From positions 372,001 to 436,000 of the forward strand of contig NZ_LSGQ01000003.1 in the NCBI RefSeq assembly GCF_001675285.1: a DNA stretch of 64,000 nucleotides. The letters run 5' to 3'. The DNA comes from Elizabethkingia miricola (GTDB taxonomy: Bacteria; Bacteroidota; Bacteroidia; Flavobacteriales; Weeksellaceae). The stretch's first letter is position 1. The number at the start of each line of letters is the position of its first letter. Under the pieces are notes generated by a model. It made no database searches, was not told where the DNA came from, and saw only the letters and a list, made by a program, of their open reading frames with translations. The translations under genes were made by a program, and so were the position numbers. This document shows, in pieces, positions 26,862-36,460 of this stretch.

Positions 26862-27581
26862 ATGAAAAAATTATTCGCTGAGTTTTTTGGTACCTTTTGG
26901 TTAGTATTCGGAGGGTGCGGTAGTGCAGTATTTGCAGCCGGTGTTCCAGACATTGGTATAGGATTATTAGGTGTAGCATTAGCCTTCGGGTTAACAGTTG
27001 TTACAATGGCATATGCTGTTGGTCATATTTCCGGAGGACATTTTAATCCTGCTGTTTCTTTCGGGCTTTTAGCTGGTGGAAGATTTAGTGCAAAGGATCT
27101 TGTTCCTTATATTATTGCTCAGGTATTAGGAGCGGCAGCAGCAGCTGGTTGTCTTTACATTATCCTGAATGGTGCTGGTGCATTCTCTGCTGAAGGACCG
27201 GGAGCATTTGCAACTAACTTCTACGATATGCCAGGTTATAACGGAAGAAGTTATTCTATGGGAGCAGCTTTCCTTGCGGAGTTTTTACTAACAGCTTTCT
27301 TCCTGATTATTATTATGGGAGCAACAGATAAATGGGCTAATGGTAAATTTGCAGGATTGGCAATTGGTTTAGGTTTAACATTAATTCACCTGATTTCAAT
27401 TCCAATTACCAATACTTCTGTTAACCCGGCAAGATCTACTTCTCAGGCTTTATTTGTTGGTGGAGTAGCGTTACAGCAATTATGGCTGTTCTGGGTAGCG
27501 CCAATCCTTGGTGGTATTGCCGGCGGACTGATCTATAAGTTCTTGCTTCAGCGTGATGGTGGAGAAGAAATTGCTAACTAA
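26862..27581 (+). CDS. aqpZ: Aquaporin Z
   Basis: An MIP-family water channel of 239 aa with six predicted transmembrane helices and both half-helix NPA motifs: HFNPAVSFG in the first half and VNPARSTS in the second. The Arg after the second NPA is the constriction residue. The N-terminus [21 protein letters not shown] is AqpZ-like. It is a single gene ended by a bidirectional terminator. Confidence 0.95.
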   Translation: MKKLFAEFFGTFWLVFGGCGSAVFAAGVPDIGIGLLGVALAFGLTVVTMAYAVGHISGGHFNPAVSFGLLAGGRFSAKDLVPYIIAQVLGAAAAAGCLYIILNGAGAFSAEGPGAFATNFYDMPGYNGRSYSMGAAFLAEFLLTAFFLIIIMGATDKWANGKFAGLAIGLGLTLIHLISIPITNTSVNPARSTSQALFVGGVALQQLWLFWVAPILGGIAGGLIYKFLLQRDGGEEIAN

Positions 27582-27602
27582 GAGTAACAAAATATTGAAT
27601 AT

Positions 27603-27640
27603 AAAAAAAAGACCTTCTGAAGAGAAGGTCTTTTTTTATA
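27603..27640. terminator. Bidirectional terminator aqpZ / LuxE-like gene
   Basis: A hairpin with arms AAAAGACCTTCT and AGAAGGTCTTTT and loop GAAG, flanked by A and T tracts. Confidence 0.88.
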
Positions 27641-27667
27641 TTAGAATCATAAATAATCAAATATCTT

Positions 27668-28672
27668 TTAGCTTACCAAAAGGCTGCAGCCTCTGATATC
27701 TGAGTGGTCTATTCTTCCCAGAACCTGAAATTTTCTTTTACCATCCACGTCAATATCAAAACGACCTAGATCTTGTGTGGCAATAAATGCACAGCTATGC
27801 TTATTGGCTAAGTCAATAATATTAATGGCTCCGGTGCGTCCCTCATCTACATACGAAAATGGATCTTCTGTATTACGGATCAGAATTCGCATCCAGTTTG
27901 GTGTTTCGTATTCATTATTCCCTTTTGAATATGCCTGCGATAATAATTCAGTCATGCTATATTCAGAGTAAATTTTCTCAGTGCCAAAACCTGTCTGTAA
28001 TTCCTGAAGAAGCTGATCTTTTGTGATCTCTTCTTTTCTTCCCTTCATTCCTCCGGTCTCTATAACAATACCATTAGGGATTTTAAAGTTGGTTACATTA
28101 AGTTGTTGTAGGGTATCTAAGAAGTCTAATAAAGCGAAAGAAACTCCAAATACAATGTATTTTTTCTGTTCTTTTTCCAGATGCTGAATCTGCTTTAAAA
28201 GATCTTCATGATTATATAAAAAGTAACCATTTTCAGGCTGGTTAGAAACTTTCATCAGGTAATCGACCATATAGACCAAGGAGGAGTTTTGTCTTTCCAA
28301 ATAATTAGGCAGAAGCCCCAGAAAAATAAAGTCCTCAGGTTTACCAATAAATTGTTCAAAACTTTTATAAAGACTTTCTTCGTATAGCCCGGCATCACAA
28401 ATCCAATGTTTGGAAAGATTCATTTGTGTGGTGCCACTACTTTGAAAATAAAATTGAGGTTTTTTGTTCTGATCAATTACTGTATGATTTTTAAACATTT
28501 CTATTGGTAGAAAAGGAATGTCTTCTACCCGAGTAATTTCCTCGGGTTTGATATTCAGATAATCTGTAAATTTTCTGTAAACTTCAATATTTTGATACTG
28601 ATAACGAAACGTTTCCAGACAAGCCTGTGTGAAATCCTCTTCTGTTTTTATATTAAAAATATCTAACTCCAT
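27668..28672 (-). CDS. LuxE-like acyl-protein synthetase/acyltransferase
   Basis: A 334-aa protein of the LuxE/PaaK-like part of the adenylate-forming superfamily. Visible features: EDIPFLPIEMFKNH, the P-loop-like FQSSGTT (AMP binding), FGVSFALLDFLD and the acyl-adenylate-type segment YSEYSMTELLSQAY. Homologues in Bacteroidetes are annotated only as acyl transferases. There is no luciferase or LuxC partner nearby, so bioluminescence is not implied. A role in activating an acyl or aryl acid is plausible. Confidence 0.75.
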   Translation of the reverse strand: MELDIFNIKTEEDFTQACLETFRYQYQNIEVYRKFTDYLNIKPEEITRVEDIPFLPIEMFKNHTVIDQNKKPQFYFQSSGTTQMNLSKHWICDAGLYEESLYKSFEQFIGKPEDFIFLGLLPNYLERQNSSLVYMVDYLMKVSNQPENGYFLYNHEDLLKQIQHLEKEQKKYIVFGVSFALLDFLDTLQQLNVTNFKIPNGIVIETGGMKGRKEEITKDQLLQELQTGFGTEKIYSEYSMTELLSQAYSKGNNEYETPNWMRILIRNTEDPFSYVDEGRTGAINIIDLANKHSCAFIATQDLGRFDIDVDGKRKFQVLGRIDHSDIRGCSLLVS

Positions 28673-28719
28673 AATACTAATGTCAAAAACGCTACAAATT
28701 TACGAAGTTTTTGTGGGAG

Positions 28720-29640
28720 CTATGAGGTTTTTAGAATTTCCTTTATTCCTTGCTTATAGGTTGTTGGTGTAAAGTTGAATTCCTGAACGAATTTTTCGCT
28801 GTTAAAGAAATAGTCTCTGTTATTCTGGTATTGCATTTCTATAAGCTCTTTTATTGTTTTGGAAAATAAACCAGCCAATCTTAACATAAAAGAAGATAGT
28901 AAAGTATATCTGGGCTTTGTATTTAGTTCTGCAGCGACAAGTTCTATAAATTGTTTGCCGTTTAACCTTTCCGAAGAAGTTGGGAGGTGCCAGTTTTGTC
29001 CGTATGCGGAGGTTGTATTTCCTAATAATGCAAGACCTTTGGCAGCATCAATAGTGTAGGTGAAAGAATGGATTTTAGCAGTATCAGACTGCCATTGTGC
29101 TTTTTTACCTTTTTTAAGGTTATCAATAACTAACAGATTCAAGATGCCATTTCTTGCGTCAGGTCCATAGAAGTCAGCGCTTTTGGCAATGATTAGTTTT
29201 AGGCCATTATTTTTTTCTGCTTCATGGAGTTTTCTGATGAGCTGTTCTCTTATTTTTCCTTTTTTAGAAGGAGGATTAATGCGGCTGTCTTCATGCATGT
29301 TTCCAATTTCTTTTTCAGAGTATGCATATACATTGTCCAGGAAAACGAGTTTTGTACCGTTGGTAAGGCAGGCTTTTATTACATTTTGTATAATAACAGG
29401 CCATTGTTTCTCCCAAATTTTATAATCATAGGGAAGGCCCACGGTAAGATAGGCTACATCTGTATTATCCAGAGCCTGAATAACATTTTTTTCATCAAGT
29501 AAATTGGCAGCAAATAATTCATCATCCTGATTTACTTTTTTTGGATTTCGGGCAACAAGTCTGACTTTGTCAGTGTATTTTCTAAGTTCTTGTGCTAATG
29601 GGGTTCCTATATCTCCGCCGGCACCAAGTATTGTCTGCAT
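28720..29640 (-). CDS. NAD(P)-binding epimerase/dehydratase-like protein
   Basis: A 306-aa Rossmann protein with the nucleotide-binding loop LGAGGDIGTPLAQEL at the N-terminus, followed by KVRLVARNP and VAYLTVGLPYDYKIW. It resembles the atypical/extended short-chain family, related to NmrA and NAD-dependent epimerases; the catalytic YxxxK is not clear. Substrate is unknown. It lies 60 bases downstream of the crp-like gene and may belong to that run. Confidence 0.75.
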   Translation of the reverse strand: MQTILGAGGDIGTPLAQELRKYTDKVRLVARNPKKVNQDDELFAANLLDEKNVIQALDNTDVAYLTVGLPYDYKIWEKQWPVIIQNVIKACLTNGTKLVFLDNVYAYSEKEIGNMHEDSRINPPSKKGKIREQLIRKLHEAEKNNGLKLIIAKSADFYGPDARNGILNLLVIDNLKKGKKAQWQSDTAKIHSFTYTIDAAKGLALLGNTTSAYGQNWHLPTSSERLNGKQFIELVAAELNTKPRYTLLSSFMLRLAGLFSKTIKELIEMQYQNNRDYFFNSEKFVQEFNFTPTTYKQGIKEILKTS

Positions 29641-29700
29641 AATTTTTTTTGTAAAAATATAAGCAATGTTGTACCTAAAACGATGACTTGGGTTAAGGTT

Positions 29701-30282
29701 TTAGGATTGTATCAGTCTTTTCCTGATTCTACTAAGGCTTTCCGGGGCTATTCCCAGATATTGTGCAATATACCGCTGTGGAATCCTCTGCAGGATTTGT
29801 GGTTTCTCCTGTATCAGTTCCAGGAATTGTTTTTCCGGAGAAAAGGAGAGTAGTGATTTTGTCCTGCGCATACTCTCTGTAGCTACATTTTCAACAACAA
29901 CTTTAAAGAAAGTTGCAATATTTTCTGATGCTCTCATGGCATTCGCAAGATTTGTGCAGCTGGTAACAAGACAGGTTGTTTCTTCTTGGGTAATAATAAA
30001 GGACGTGGCCGGAATCTGCCTGGAAAAACTTTCCAAATCAGTCAGAAATTCATTTTCAAAAGCGAAGTAACAGACTCTTTCATTTCCTTCTTCATTGATG
30101 TAGTATTGGCGTAAAGCTCCTTTGATAACAAAAAAAGCTTCATGAGCTGTTTTTCCGGCTTCCAACAGAAGCATATTCTTTTTAAATTTTTTCTCTTCAA
30201 AAACAGATAAAAACAATCTGATATCTTCCTCCTCAAAAGGTGTTGTTTTGTTGATAACTTCTATGAGGGGATGATTTTCCAT
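29701..30282 (-). CDS. Crp/Fnr-family transcriptional regulator
   Basis: A 193-aa regulator with an N-terminal cyclic-nucleotide-binding-like barrel (about 20-120) and a C-terminal helix-turn-helix (IPQRYIAQYLGIAPESLSRI, near residues 167-186). It lacks an Fnr cysteine cluster; the ligand is unknown. It begins 3 bases after lpxH ends, so it is the last gene of the queD-lpxH-crp operon. Confidence 0.88.
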   Translation of the reverse strand: MENHPLIEVINKTTPFEEEDIRLFLSVFEEKKFKKNMLLLEAGKTAHEAFFVIKGALRQYYINEEGNERVCYFAFENEFLTDLESFSRQIPATSFIITQEETTCLVTSCTNLANAMRASENIATFFKVVVENVATESMRRTKSLLSFSPEKQFLELIQEKPQILQRIPQRYIAQYLGIAPESLSRIRKRLIQS

Positions 30283-30285
30283 GTT

Positions 30286-31053
30286 TTATCCTTCGTAGGT
30301 TTTTAATTCAAAATGATTTCCGTCGAAAATACCATAAGTAAAATAGCCAATCCAGTCACCAAGGTTAATGTATTTTGATTGCCCGGCGTTCAGATCCAAT
30401 ACCATTGGCAGGTGGCGGTGGCCAAAAATGAAATAATCGATCTTTTCAGTCTTTAATTTTTCCTTAGCATAGATAATCAGAAATTCTTTGTCCTCACCCA
30501 GAAATTCTTTGTCTTCTTCACCGCTGATCATCTTATTTTTCTGAGAAAGATATAATGCTATTCTCATGGAGATATCAGGGTGCAGCCATTTAAAAAACCA
30601 TTGCGCTACAGGATTAGTGAAAAGTTTTTTCATTCTTTTATAGCCTTTGTCTCCGGGGCCTAATCCGTCGCCATGGGCTAAAAGAAAGTTTTTGCCTGAA
30701 ATTTCGTAGTATTTTTTTGTGAAATAAACCGGAACTTCCAGTTCATCTTCAAAATAAGATTTCATCCACAGGTCGTGGTTGCCTACAAAAAAGTAAAGTT
30801 CTATTCCGCTGTCTTTTAATTCGGCAAGTTTGCCCAAAAGCCTTACATAGCCTTTAGGAATTACATGTTGCCATTCGTGCCAGAAATCGAAAAGATCGCC
30901 CATCAGGAAAAGTACCTGTGCATCCTCTTTTATTTCGTCCAGCCAGCGGATGAATTTTGCTTCACGGACTTTGCTTTCTTTAGGAGTAGGAGCTCCAAAG
31001 TGCTGATCGGAAGCGAAATATATTTTTTTACCTTCTTGTAAATCAATTTTCAT
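30286..31053 (-). CDS. lpxH: UDP-2,3-diacylglucosamine diphosphatase-like phosphoesterase
   Basis: A 255-aa calcineurin-like metallophosphoesterase of the LpxH type, which hydrolyses UDP-2,3-diacylglucosamine to lipid X in lipid A synthesis. The metal motifs are ASDQHFG (DxH), GDLFDFW (GDxxD), GNHD, HGDG and GHRH. Located 5 bases downstream of queD and 3 bases upstream of the crp-like gene. The assignment to LpxH rather than another phosphoesterase rests on the motif spacing. Confidence 0.85.
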   Translation of the reverse strand: MKIDLQEGKKIYFASDQHFGAPTPKESKVREAKFIRWLDEIKEDAQVLFLMGDLFDFWHEWQHVIPKGYVRLLGKLAELKDSGIELYFFVGNHDLWMKSYFEDELEVPVYFTKKYYEISGKNFLLAHGDGLGPGDKGYKRMKKLFTNPVAQWFFKWLHPDISMRIALYLSQKNKMISGEEDKEFLGEDKEFLIIYAKEKLKTEKIDYFIFGHRHLPMVLDLNAGQSKYINLGDWIGYFTYGIFDGNHFELKTYEG

Positions 31054-31058
31054 AAAAA

Positions 31059-31511
31059 TTAATTTTCAGATTGATCCTCAGCAAACCATTCTCCATAAGA
31101 GTTTTCGGTTTCATGAAGCTTAAGATAAGCAAGAGAAATTTCCGAAGGAAGTTTTGCCTGAACTTTTGCAGCAATTTCGTACAGCATATTTTCACATGTG
31201 GGCTGAAAACCACAGTAAATAACTTTATGTCCTCTTCCTTCAAGCTCGTTCCCCAGCTCCTTGTGTGGAGAATTTGCATTGATTAGTACTGCATGATCCC
31301 AGATGTCTACAACTTCTTCATTTACAATCTTTTTGATATCGCCGAAATCTACAACCATACCATTTTTAGGATTGTCTAAATCGTTAACAGGTTTCCCTTT
31401 TACGGTAACAAATAACTTGTAGGAATGTCCATGCATGTTTTTACACTTACCATCATAATTGTAAAGTACATGAGCAGTTTCAAACGTGAAAATCTTAGTA
31501 ATACGAATCAT
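31059..31511 (-). CDS. queD: 6-carboxy-5,6,7,8-tetrahydropterin synthase (QueD)
   Basis: QueD makes 6-carboxytetrahydropterin in queuosine biosynthesis. At 150 aa it has the zinc site His residues in FETAHVL and MHGHSYKL, with the catalytic Cys in NYDGKCKNMHGH. LPSEISLAYLKLHET is the conserved C-terminal part. It begins the queD-lpxH-crp operon and its -7 box (31516) lies almost at the start codon, so translation may be leaderless. Confidence 0.92.
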   Translation of the reverse strand: MIRITKIFTFETAHVLYNYDGKCKNMHGHSYKLFVTVKGKPVNDLDNPKNGMVVDFGDIKKIVNEEVVDIWDHAVLINANSPHKELGNELEGRGHKVIYCGFQPTCENMLYEIAAKVQAKLPSEISLAYLKLHETENSYGEWFAEDQSEN

Positions 31512-31515
31512 ATGG

Positions 31516-31523
31516 CAAAGATA
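31516..31523 (-). promoter_or_regulatory. queD promoter -7 element
   Basis: On the minus strand TATCTTTG fits TAnnTTTG exactly, ending 5 bases before the queD ATG. Transcription would start at or next to the start codon. Confidence 0.6.
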
Positions 31524-31530
31524 CGAATAT

Positions 31531-31646
31531 GAGTTGAGAGTTGACAGTAAAGCCTGTAAGTTACATGAAAGTGTTGCCCTGAATATAAGGGCGGGGTAAT
31601 GTCATTTGTTTTTCCATGTATCCGGACTCACTGTCAACATCAACTC
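31531..31646. repeat. 116-bp inverted-repeat (MITE-like) element
   Basis: The ends are GAGTTGAGAGTTGACAGT on the left (31531-31548) and ACTGTCAACATCAACTC on the right (31630-31646), imperfect inverted repeats of each other. Further nested pairs lie inside (TACATG with CATGTA and a GCCCT/AGGGC stem), so the element could fold on itself. It sits upstream of the queD promoter and at the end of the TonB receptor gene. No target-site duplication is certain. Confidence 0.5.
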
Positions 31647-31653
31647 GCTCAAA

Positions 31654-33888
31654 CTAATAACTGAAAACTAACTTCAGAGCAAAGTTTCTTCCCATATTAT
31701 AAATACCTCTGTGTCCTGTGTTTATTGTTTCCTGTGGTTCAAAATATTTTAGTCTGCTAAGATGTGACTGATAGGCTCTGTCAAAAACATTGTTGACCTG
31801 TAAATTGCACATAAGACTGCTTTTATTTCCTACTTTCCATTCTGATGAGATCCCGATGTTCATCAGAAAATATGATGGGGTATAAGATTCAGTCTGATTC
31901 AGTCCAAGATATCTGTTCTGTGCAGCATCATATTCTGCTTCTACCATCGGAGTAATATTCTTCCAGTTATTTTTCCGGAGTGTGAAATTTTTCTCCAGTT
32001 TACCCAGCCATTTTAAAGGTGCTATTAATGGTAAATATTCTCCGTTTGTACCTTTGTCTTTGAATTCCGGATTTTTATTAAAACCATATACCAATGCAAT
32101 ACTATTACTTAGTGTCCATCCTTTTAAAGCTTGAGGATGCAGGGCAAAGTATGCTTCTAATCCATATAGTCTGGCTTTTGCCTGTTGGTATTGGTAAGTA
32201 CGGTTCCCCTGTGCATCGGTTTGTGGTTTTCCATCTTTGTCCAATAGCATGGTAAGGTAAATAAAGTTGTCCATATTATTATTGAACGCATTAATTTCTC
32301 CGGAGAAATTACGATAACTGGCAATAAGGCTTAGATCCTGCTGGAATGAAAATTCGGGATCGAAGTTTTTATTTCCTAAATAAATAATGTGAGCACCCGG
32401 ATCCAAGCCATTTGAAGCCATTTCTGTAATATTCGGTGCTCGGTATGCTCTTCCGATATTGGCTTTTATGTACAACTGTGAAGCCAGTTTGTAACTTGCT
32501 CCCAAACTAGCGGATACGCCATTGAATTTTTTCTGGTAAGCACTAAACTGATGATTTGCGTCTGGTGTTCCAGCAGAAACTTGTCTGTCAAAACCTGTGG
32601 CAGGATCAGCTGCAACATAGAAGTCATCCCAACGAAGATTTCTATGATCATATCTAACACCTCCGCTTACATTCCAACGGTTTTTGGACCATTTTGCATA
32701 GGCAAATACTCCCGTATCTGTCAGATTATAATTGGGAATGGGAAAATCGGTTGCATCTTTATTTTTATTATTCTGCAACATTCCGTTTGCTCCGAAACTG
32801 AATTCAAAGTTTCCGGTATTGTTCGGAATAAATCTGAAACTATAATTTAAGGTGTTTAGTCTTACAAACATTCCGGCCTGGGATGTCTTAGTAGGATGGT
32901 TGTATTCTATTCTGTTATTTCTTTGGTAGCCAACGTTGGCGTAAAAGTCACCAATGGAGGTCTCATAATGGTTATTGGTATAAATTCTCAGATGTCGTAT
33001 ATTTTGATGCAGTGGTGACAGGCTGTAGGAGTTCAATTCTTTGTCACTCACAATAGGTCTGTTTTCCATTACATCGTCTTCCGCTTCATGAATCTGTTTT
33101 GTAAATTGTCGTGTTTCCGGATTTCTGCTGCCATCTGGAATTCCCTGTTCATTATCATAATAGGTAATATTGAAATGAGAATAATTATTCCCTTTCTGAT
33201 AACCTAATAATAAAGAGAAGTTTTTCTCATTAAACCCGGTGTTATAAACTCTTCCGTCTACACTATTTCTATAGTTCTTTGCAAATCTTAGTGAAGTTGA
33301 AGTAGCAATAATCCAGTTGTTTTTATTAGCTGCCCAACGGAAACCTGCTCCCACCATACCATTGTTGGTCTGATATTCTGATGTAGCCTTCAGGGACTCT
33401 GTATTAGGTGTAACGGGAATATAAGGAAAGAAACTAATGATTCCGGCTATAGCATCGGATCCGTACATTAAGCTGGATGGTCCTTTGATAACTTCTGCCT
33501 GAGCAATGTTGTAAGAGTCTACTTCTATTCCGTGCTCATCTCCCCATTGCTGCCCTTCCTGTCTGTGTCCATCATACAGCGTAAGAACTCTGTTATAACC
33601 TAAACCTCTTATAAAGGGTTTTGATACATTCGGCCCGGTTTTTACGGCTACTAACCCTGGCGTATTTTGTACCAATGCATCTATAATATTCGTCTCATTT
33701 GTTTTCTCCATCATTTTAGCCGTAATTCTTTTGATAGGTAATGGATTATCTTTTACAAATGTTTTTTTAGAGAGTCCTGTCATTACAACGGCATCTATAC
33801 TATTTTCTTTGAGACTGTCTTTTACAAAGCCTTGCGAAAACACATATTGGCTGCATAATGCCAAAACTGAAACATAAAACTTCTTCAT
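31654..33888 (-). CDS. TonB-dependent outer membrane receptor
   Basis: A 744-aa receptor with a signal peptide (1-18, ending VFSQ), a plug domain (about 45-150, with DALVQNTPGL, RGLGYNRVLTLYDGHR and KGPSSLMYGSDAIAGI) and a 22-strand barrel ending in FALKLVFSY (C-terminal aromatic). It has no carboxypeptidase-like N-terminal domain, unlike the receptor at 45630. Sequence features GQQWGDEHGIEVD resemble metal-type receptors such as ZnuD, but the substrate is not assigned. It has its own palindromic operator over the promoter. Confidence 0.9.
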   Translation of the reverse strand: MKKFYVSVLALCSQYVFSQGFVKDSLKENSIDAVVMTGLSKKTFVKDNPLPIKRITAKMMEKTNETNIIDALVQNTPGLVAVKTGPNVSKPFIRGLGYNRVLTLYDGHRQEGQQWGDEHGIEVDSYNIAQAEVIKGPSSLMYGSDAIAGIISFFPYIPVTPNTESLKATSEYQTNNGMVGAGFRWAANKNNWIIATSTSLRFAKNYRNSVDGRVYNTGFNEKNFSLLLGYQKGNNYSHFNITYYDNEQGIPDGSRNPETRQFTKQIHEAEDDVMENRPIVSDKELNSYSLSPLHQNIRHLRIYTNNHYETSIGDFYANVGYQRNNRIEYNHPTKTSQAGMFVRLNTLNYSFRFIPNNTGNFEFSFGANGMLQNNKNKDATDFPIPNYNLTDTGVFAYAKWSKNRWNVSGGVRYDHRNLRWDDFYVAADPATGFDRQVSAGTPDANHQFSAYQKKFNGVSASLGASYKLASQLYIKANIGRAYRAPNITEMASNGLDPGAHIIYLGNKNFDPEFSFQQDLSLIASYRNFSGEINAFNNNMDNFIYLTMLLDKDGKPQTDAQGNRTYQYQQAKARLYGLEAYFALHPQALKGWTLSNSIALVYGFNKNPEFKDKGTNGEYLPLIAPLKWLGKLEKNFTLRKNNWKNITPMVEAEYDAAQNRYLGLNQTESYTPSYFLMNIGISSEWKVGNKSSLMCNLQVNNVFDRAYQSHLSRLKYFEPQETINTGHRGIYNMGRNFALKLVFSY

Positions 33889-33911
33889 TGTTATATCTGT
33901 ATAGTTAAAAA

Positions 33912-33927
33912 GTTAGACAAATCTAAC
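33912..33927 (-). promoter_or_regulatory. Palindromic operator overlapping the TonB receptor -7 box
   Basis: GTTAGACAAATCTAAC: perfect six-base arms around CAAA. On the minus strand it contains TAGATTTG, an exact TAnnTTTG -7 box, 24 bases upstream of the receptor start. A repressor bound here would block transcription. The pattern resembles DtxR/MntR-type boxes, but the regulator is unknown. Confidence 0.6.
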
Positions 33928-34023
33928 AAAAATATTTCAAAAGAAAAATTTAAAATGTTTTTAATTTGAAATATTGAGATATAAAAAGAATAAAACGGCT
34001 TTGGAAGCTTTGTTGTATAAAAC

Positions 34024-34052
34024 AAAAAAACGCTTCCGGATGGAAGCGTTCT
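34024..34052 (-). terminator. Terminator of gapA
   Basis: A hairpin with arms AACGCTTCC and GGAAGCGTT and a T-tract on the minus strand, just after gapA. Confidence 0.8.
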
Positions 34053-34073
34053 TTATCTGAATTCTGATCTTAA

Positions 34074-35090
<1,017 letters not shown>

Positions 35091-35110
35091 TTAATTGATT
35101 AGTAAATAAT

Positions 35111-36097
35111 TTATATGGCAAGGATTTCGGCGATCTTCATTAAATCGCCATTCATTTCATTATGTTTTCTGATGGCTTCCTCTATAGGAGTATAAACCAA
35201 TTCGTTGGCTCTTATACCAGCCATTACATTGGTGTACCCCTGCATAAGTCCTACTACAGCACCATATCCCAGACGACTAGCAAGAACTCTGTCAGCACAG
35301 CTTGGGGAACCTCCTCTTTGGATATGTCCTAGAGTTGATACTCTGATGTCGAATTCCGGAAATTCATCTTTTGTTTTTTGGGCAAGGTCATATATGTTAC
35401 CCAGTTTTTCTCCTTCAGCAACAACGACAATGCTTGAAGATTTTCCAGTACCTTCAGCTTTTCTGAAGTTTTCAAACAGGTCTTCAATTTTATCTTCTCT
35501 TTCAGGAATCAGAATGTCTATAGCTCCGGTAGCAATACCACTGTTTAACGCTATAAAACCAGCATCACGTCCCATTACTTCTACAAAGAATACTCTGTTG
35601 TGAGAAGTTGCGGTGTCTCTGATCTTATCTATAGCCTCCATTGCTGTGTTTAGCGCAGTGTCGTATCCTATAGTATTATCGGTACCGAAGATATCATTAT
35701 CGATGGTACCCGGTACACCGATTACTTTTATACCAAATTCTTCACAGAAAATTTTAGCTCCGGTAAAAGTACCGTCTCCACCGATACAGACCAATCCGTC
35801 TATACCAGCTTTCTGACATTGTTCAAAAGCTTTCTGTCTTCCTTCTTTAGTTTTAAATTCCAGAGAACGGGCAGATTTTAAAATAGTACCGCCCTGGTTG
35901 ATGATATTTTTTACGGAACGGGCACCCATCTTGGTAAGGTTGCCTTCCATTAAGCCTGAATAGCCTTCACGGATTCCGAAACATTCTAAATGATAATAAT
36001 TAGCAGTTCTGACTACAGCACGAATAGCTGCGTTCATTCCCGGAGAATCACCTCCGGAAGTCAATACTCCGATTTTTTTAACCTGTGATTCAGTCAT
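35111..36097 (-). CDS. pfkA: ATP-dependent 6-phosphofructokinase
   Basis: PfkA of 328 aa phosphorylates fructose-6-phosphate. Visible: GVLTSGGDSPGMNAAIR, GGDGTFTGA and the catalytic GTIDNDI with Asp, then EVMGRDAGFIA. GGDGT (rather than GGDDS) suits an ATP-using enzyme. First gene of the pfkA-gapA operon. Confidence 0.96.
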   Translation of the reverse strand: MTESQVKKIGVLTSGGDSPGMNAAIRAVVRTANYYHLECFGIREGYSGLMEGNLTKMGARSVKNIINQGGTILKSARSLEFKTKEGRQKAFEQCQKAGIDGLVCIGGDGTFTGAKIFCEEFGIKVIGVPGTIDNDIFGTDNTIGYDTALNTAMEAIDKIRDTATSHNRVFFVEVMGRDAGFIALNSGIATGAIDILIPEREDKIEDLFENFRKAEGTGKSSSIVVVAEGEKLGNIYDLAQKTKDEFPEFDIRVSTLGHIQRGGSPSCADRVLASRLGYGAVVGLMQGYTNVMAGIRANELVYTPIEEAIRKHNEMNGDLMKIAEILAI

Positions 36098-36460
36098 AAA
36101 AAAATATATAATGCGAATTTACGGATAAAAAAGGAATTTTTTTACACATTCCTTTGTCTATTTTGATGATTGTTTCGGTAAATATAGTGAAACTTAATTT
36201 ATATACAAAAATATAAAAGTTTGGGTTTTGTATTGTCTATATGGCATTTTTGGGGATTTATTTTTTGTTAAAATGCATAAAATTGGTAAAAAACAAGAAT
36301 ATATGAAAATTGGGATATTGTTTTTTAGTCCATTATTTCAGGGGTTTGAATTTTACTAAAACGTTTTCGTAAAAAGTTAACGTAATGTTAATATTGGGTT
36401 TCGAATTTATTTAGATTGCGTTTAAAATTAACAAACTAATTAACCTAAAATTAACGAATT
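36098..36460. promoter_or_regulatory. Divergent intergenic region pfkA / susC
   Basis: 363 bases without a gene, very AT-rich. It holds AAGGAAT...ATTCCTT (36131-36154) near pfkA, a perfect palindrome AAAACGTTTT at 36358-36367, and GTTAACGtaatGTTAAT repeats just after it. TTG at 36394 with TAGATTGC at 36412 is a weak promoter-like pair for the SusC gene. The LacI-like CG-centred palindrome is a candidate operator. Confidence 0.45.

Noticed and set aside
27668-28672. A bioluminescence gene
   Set aside because: Only the LuxE-like fold is present; no luxA, luxB, luxC or luxD homologue is in the window.
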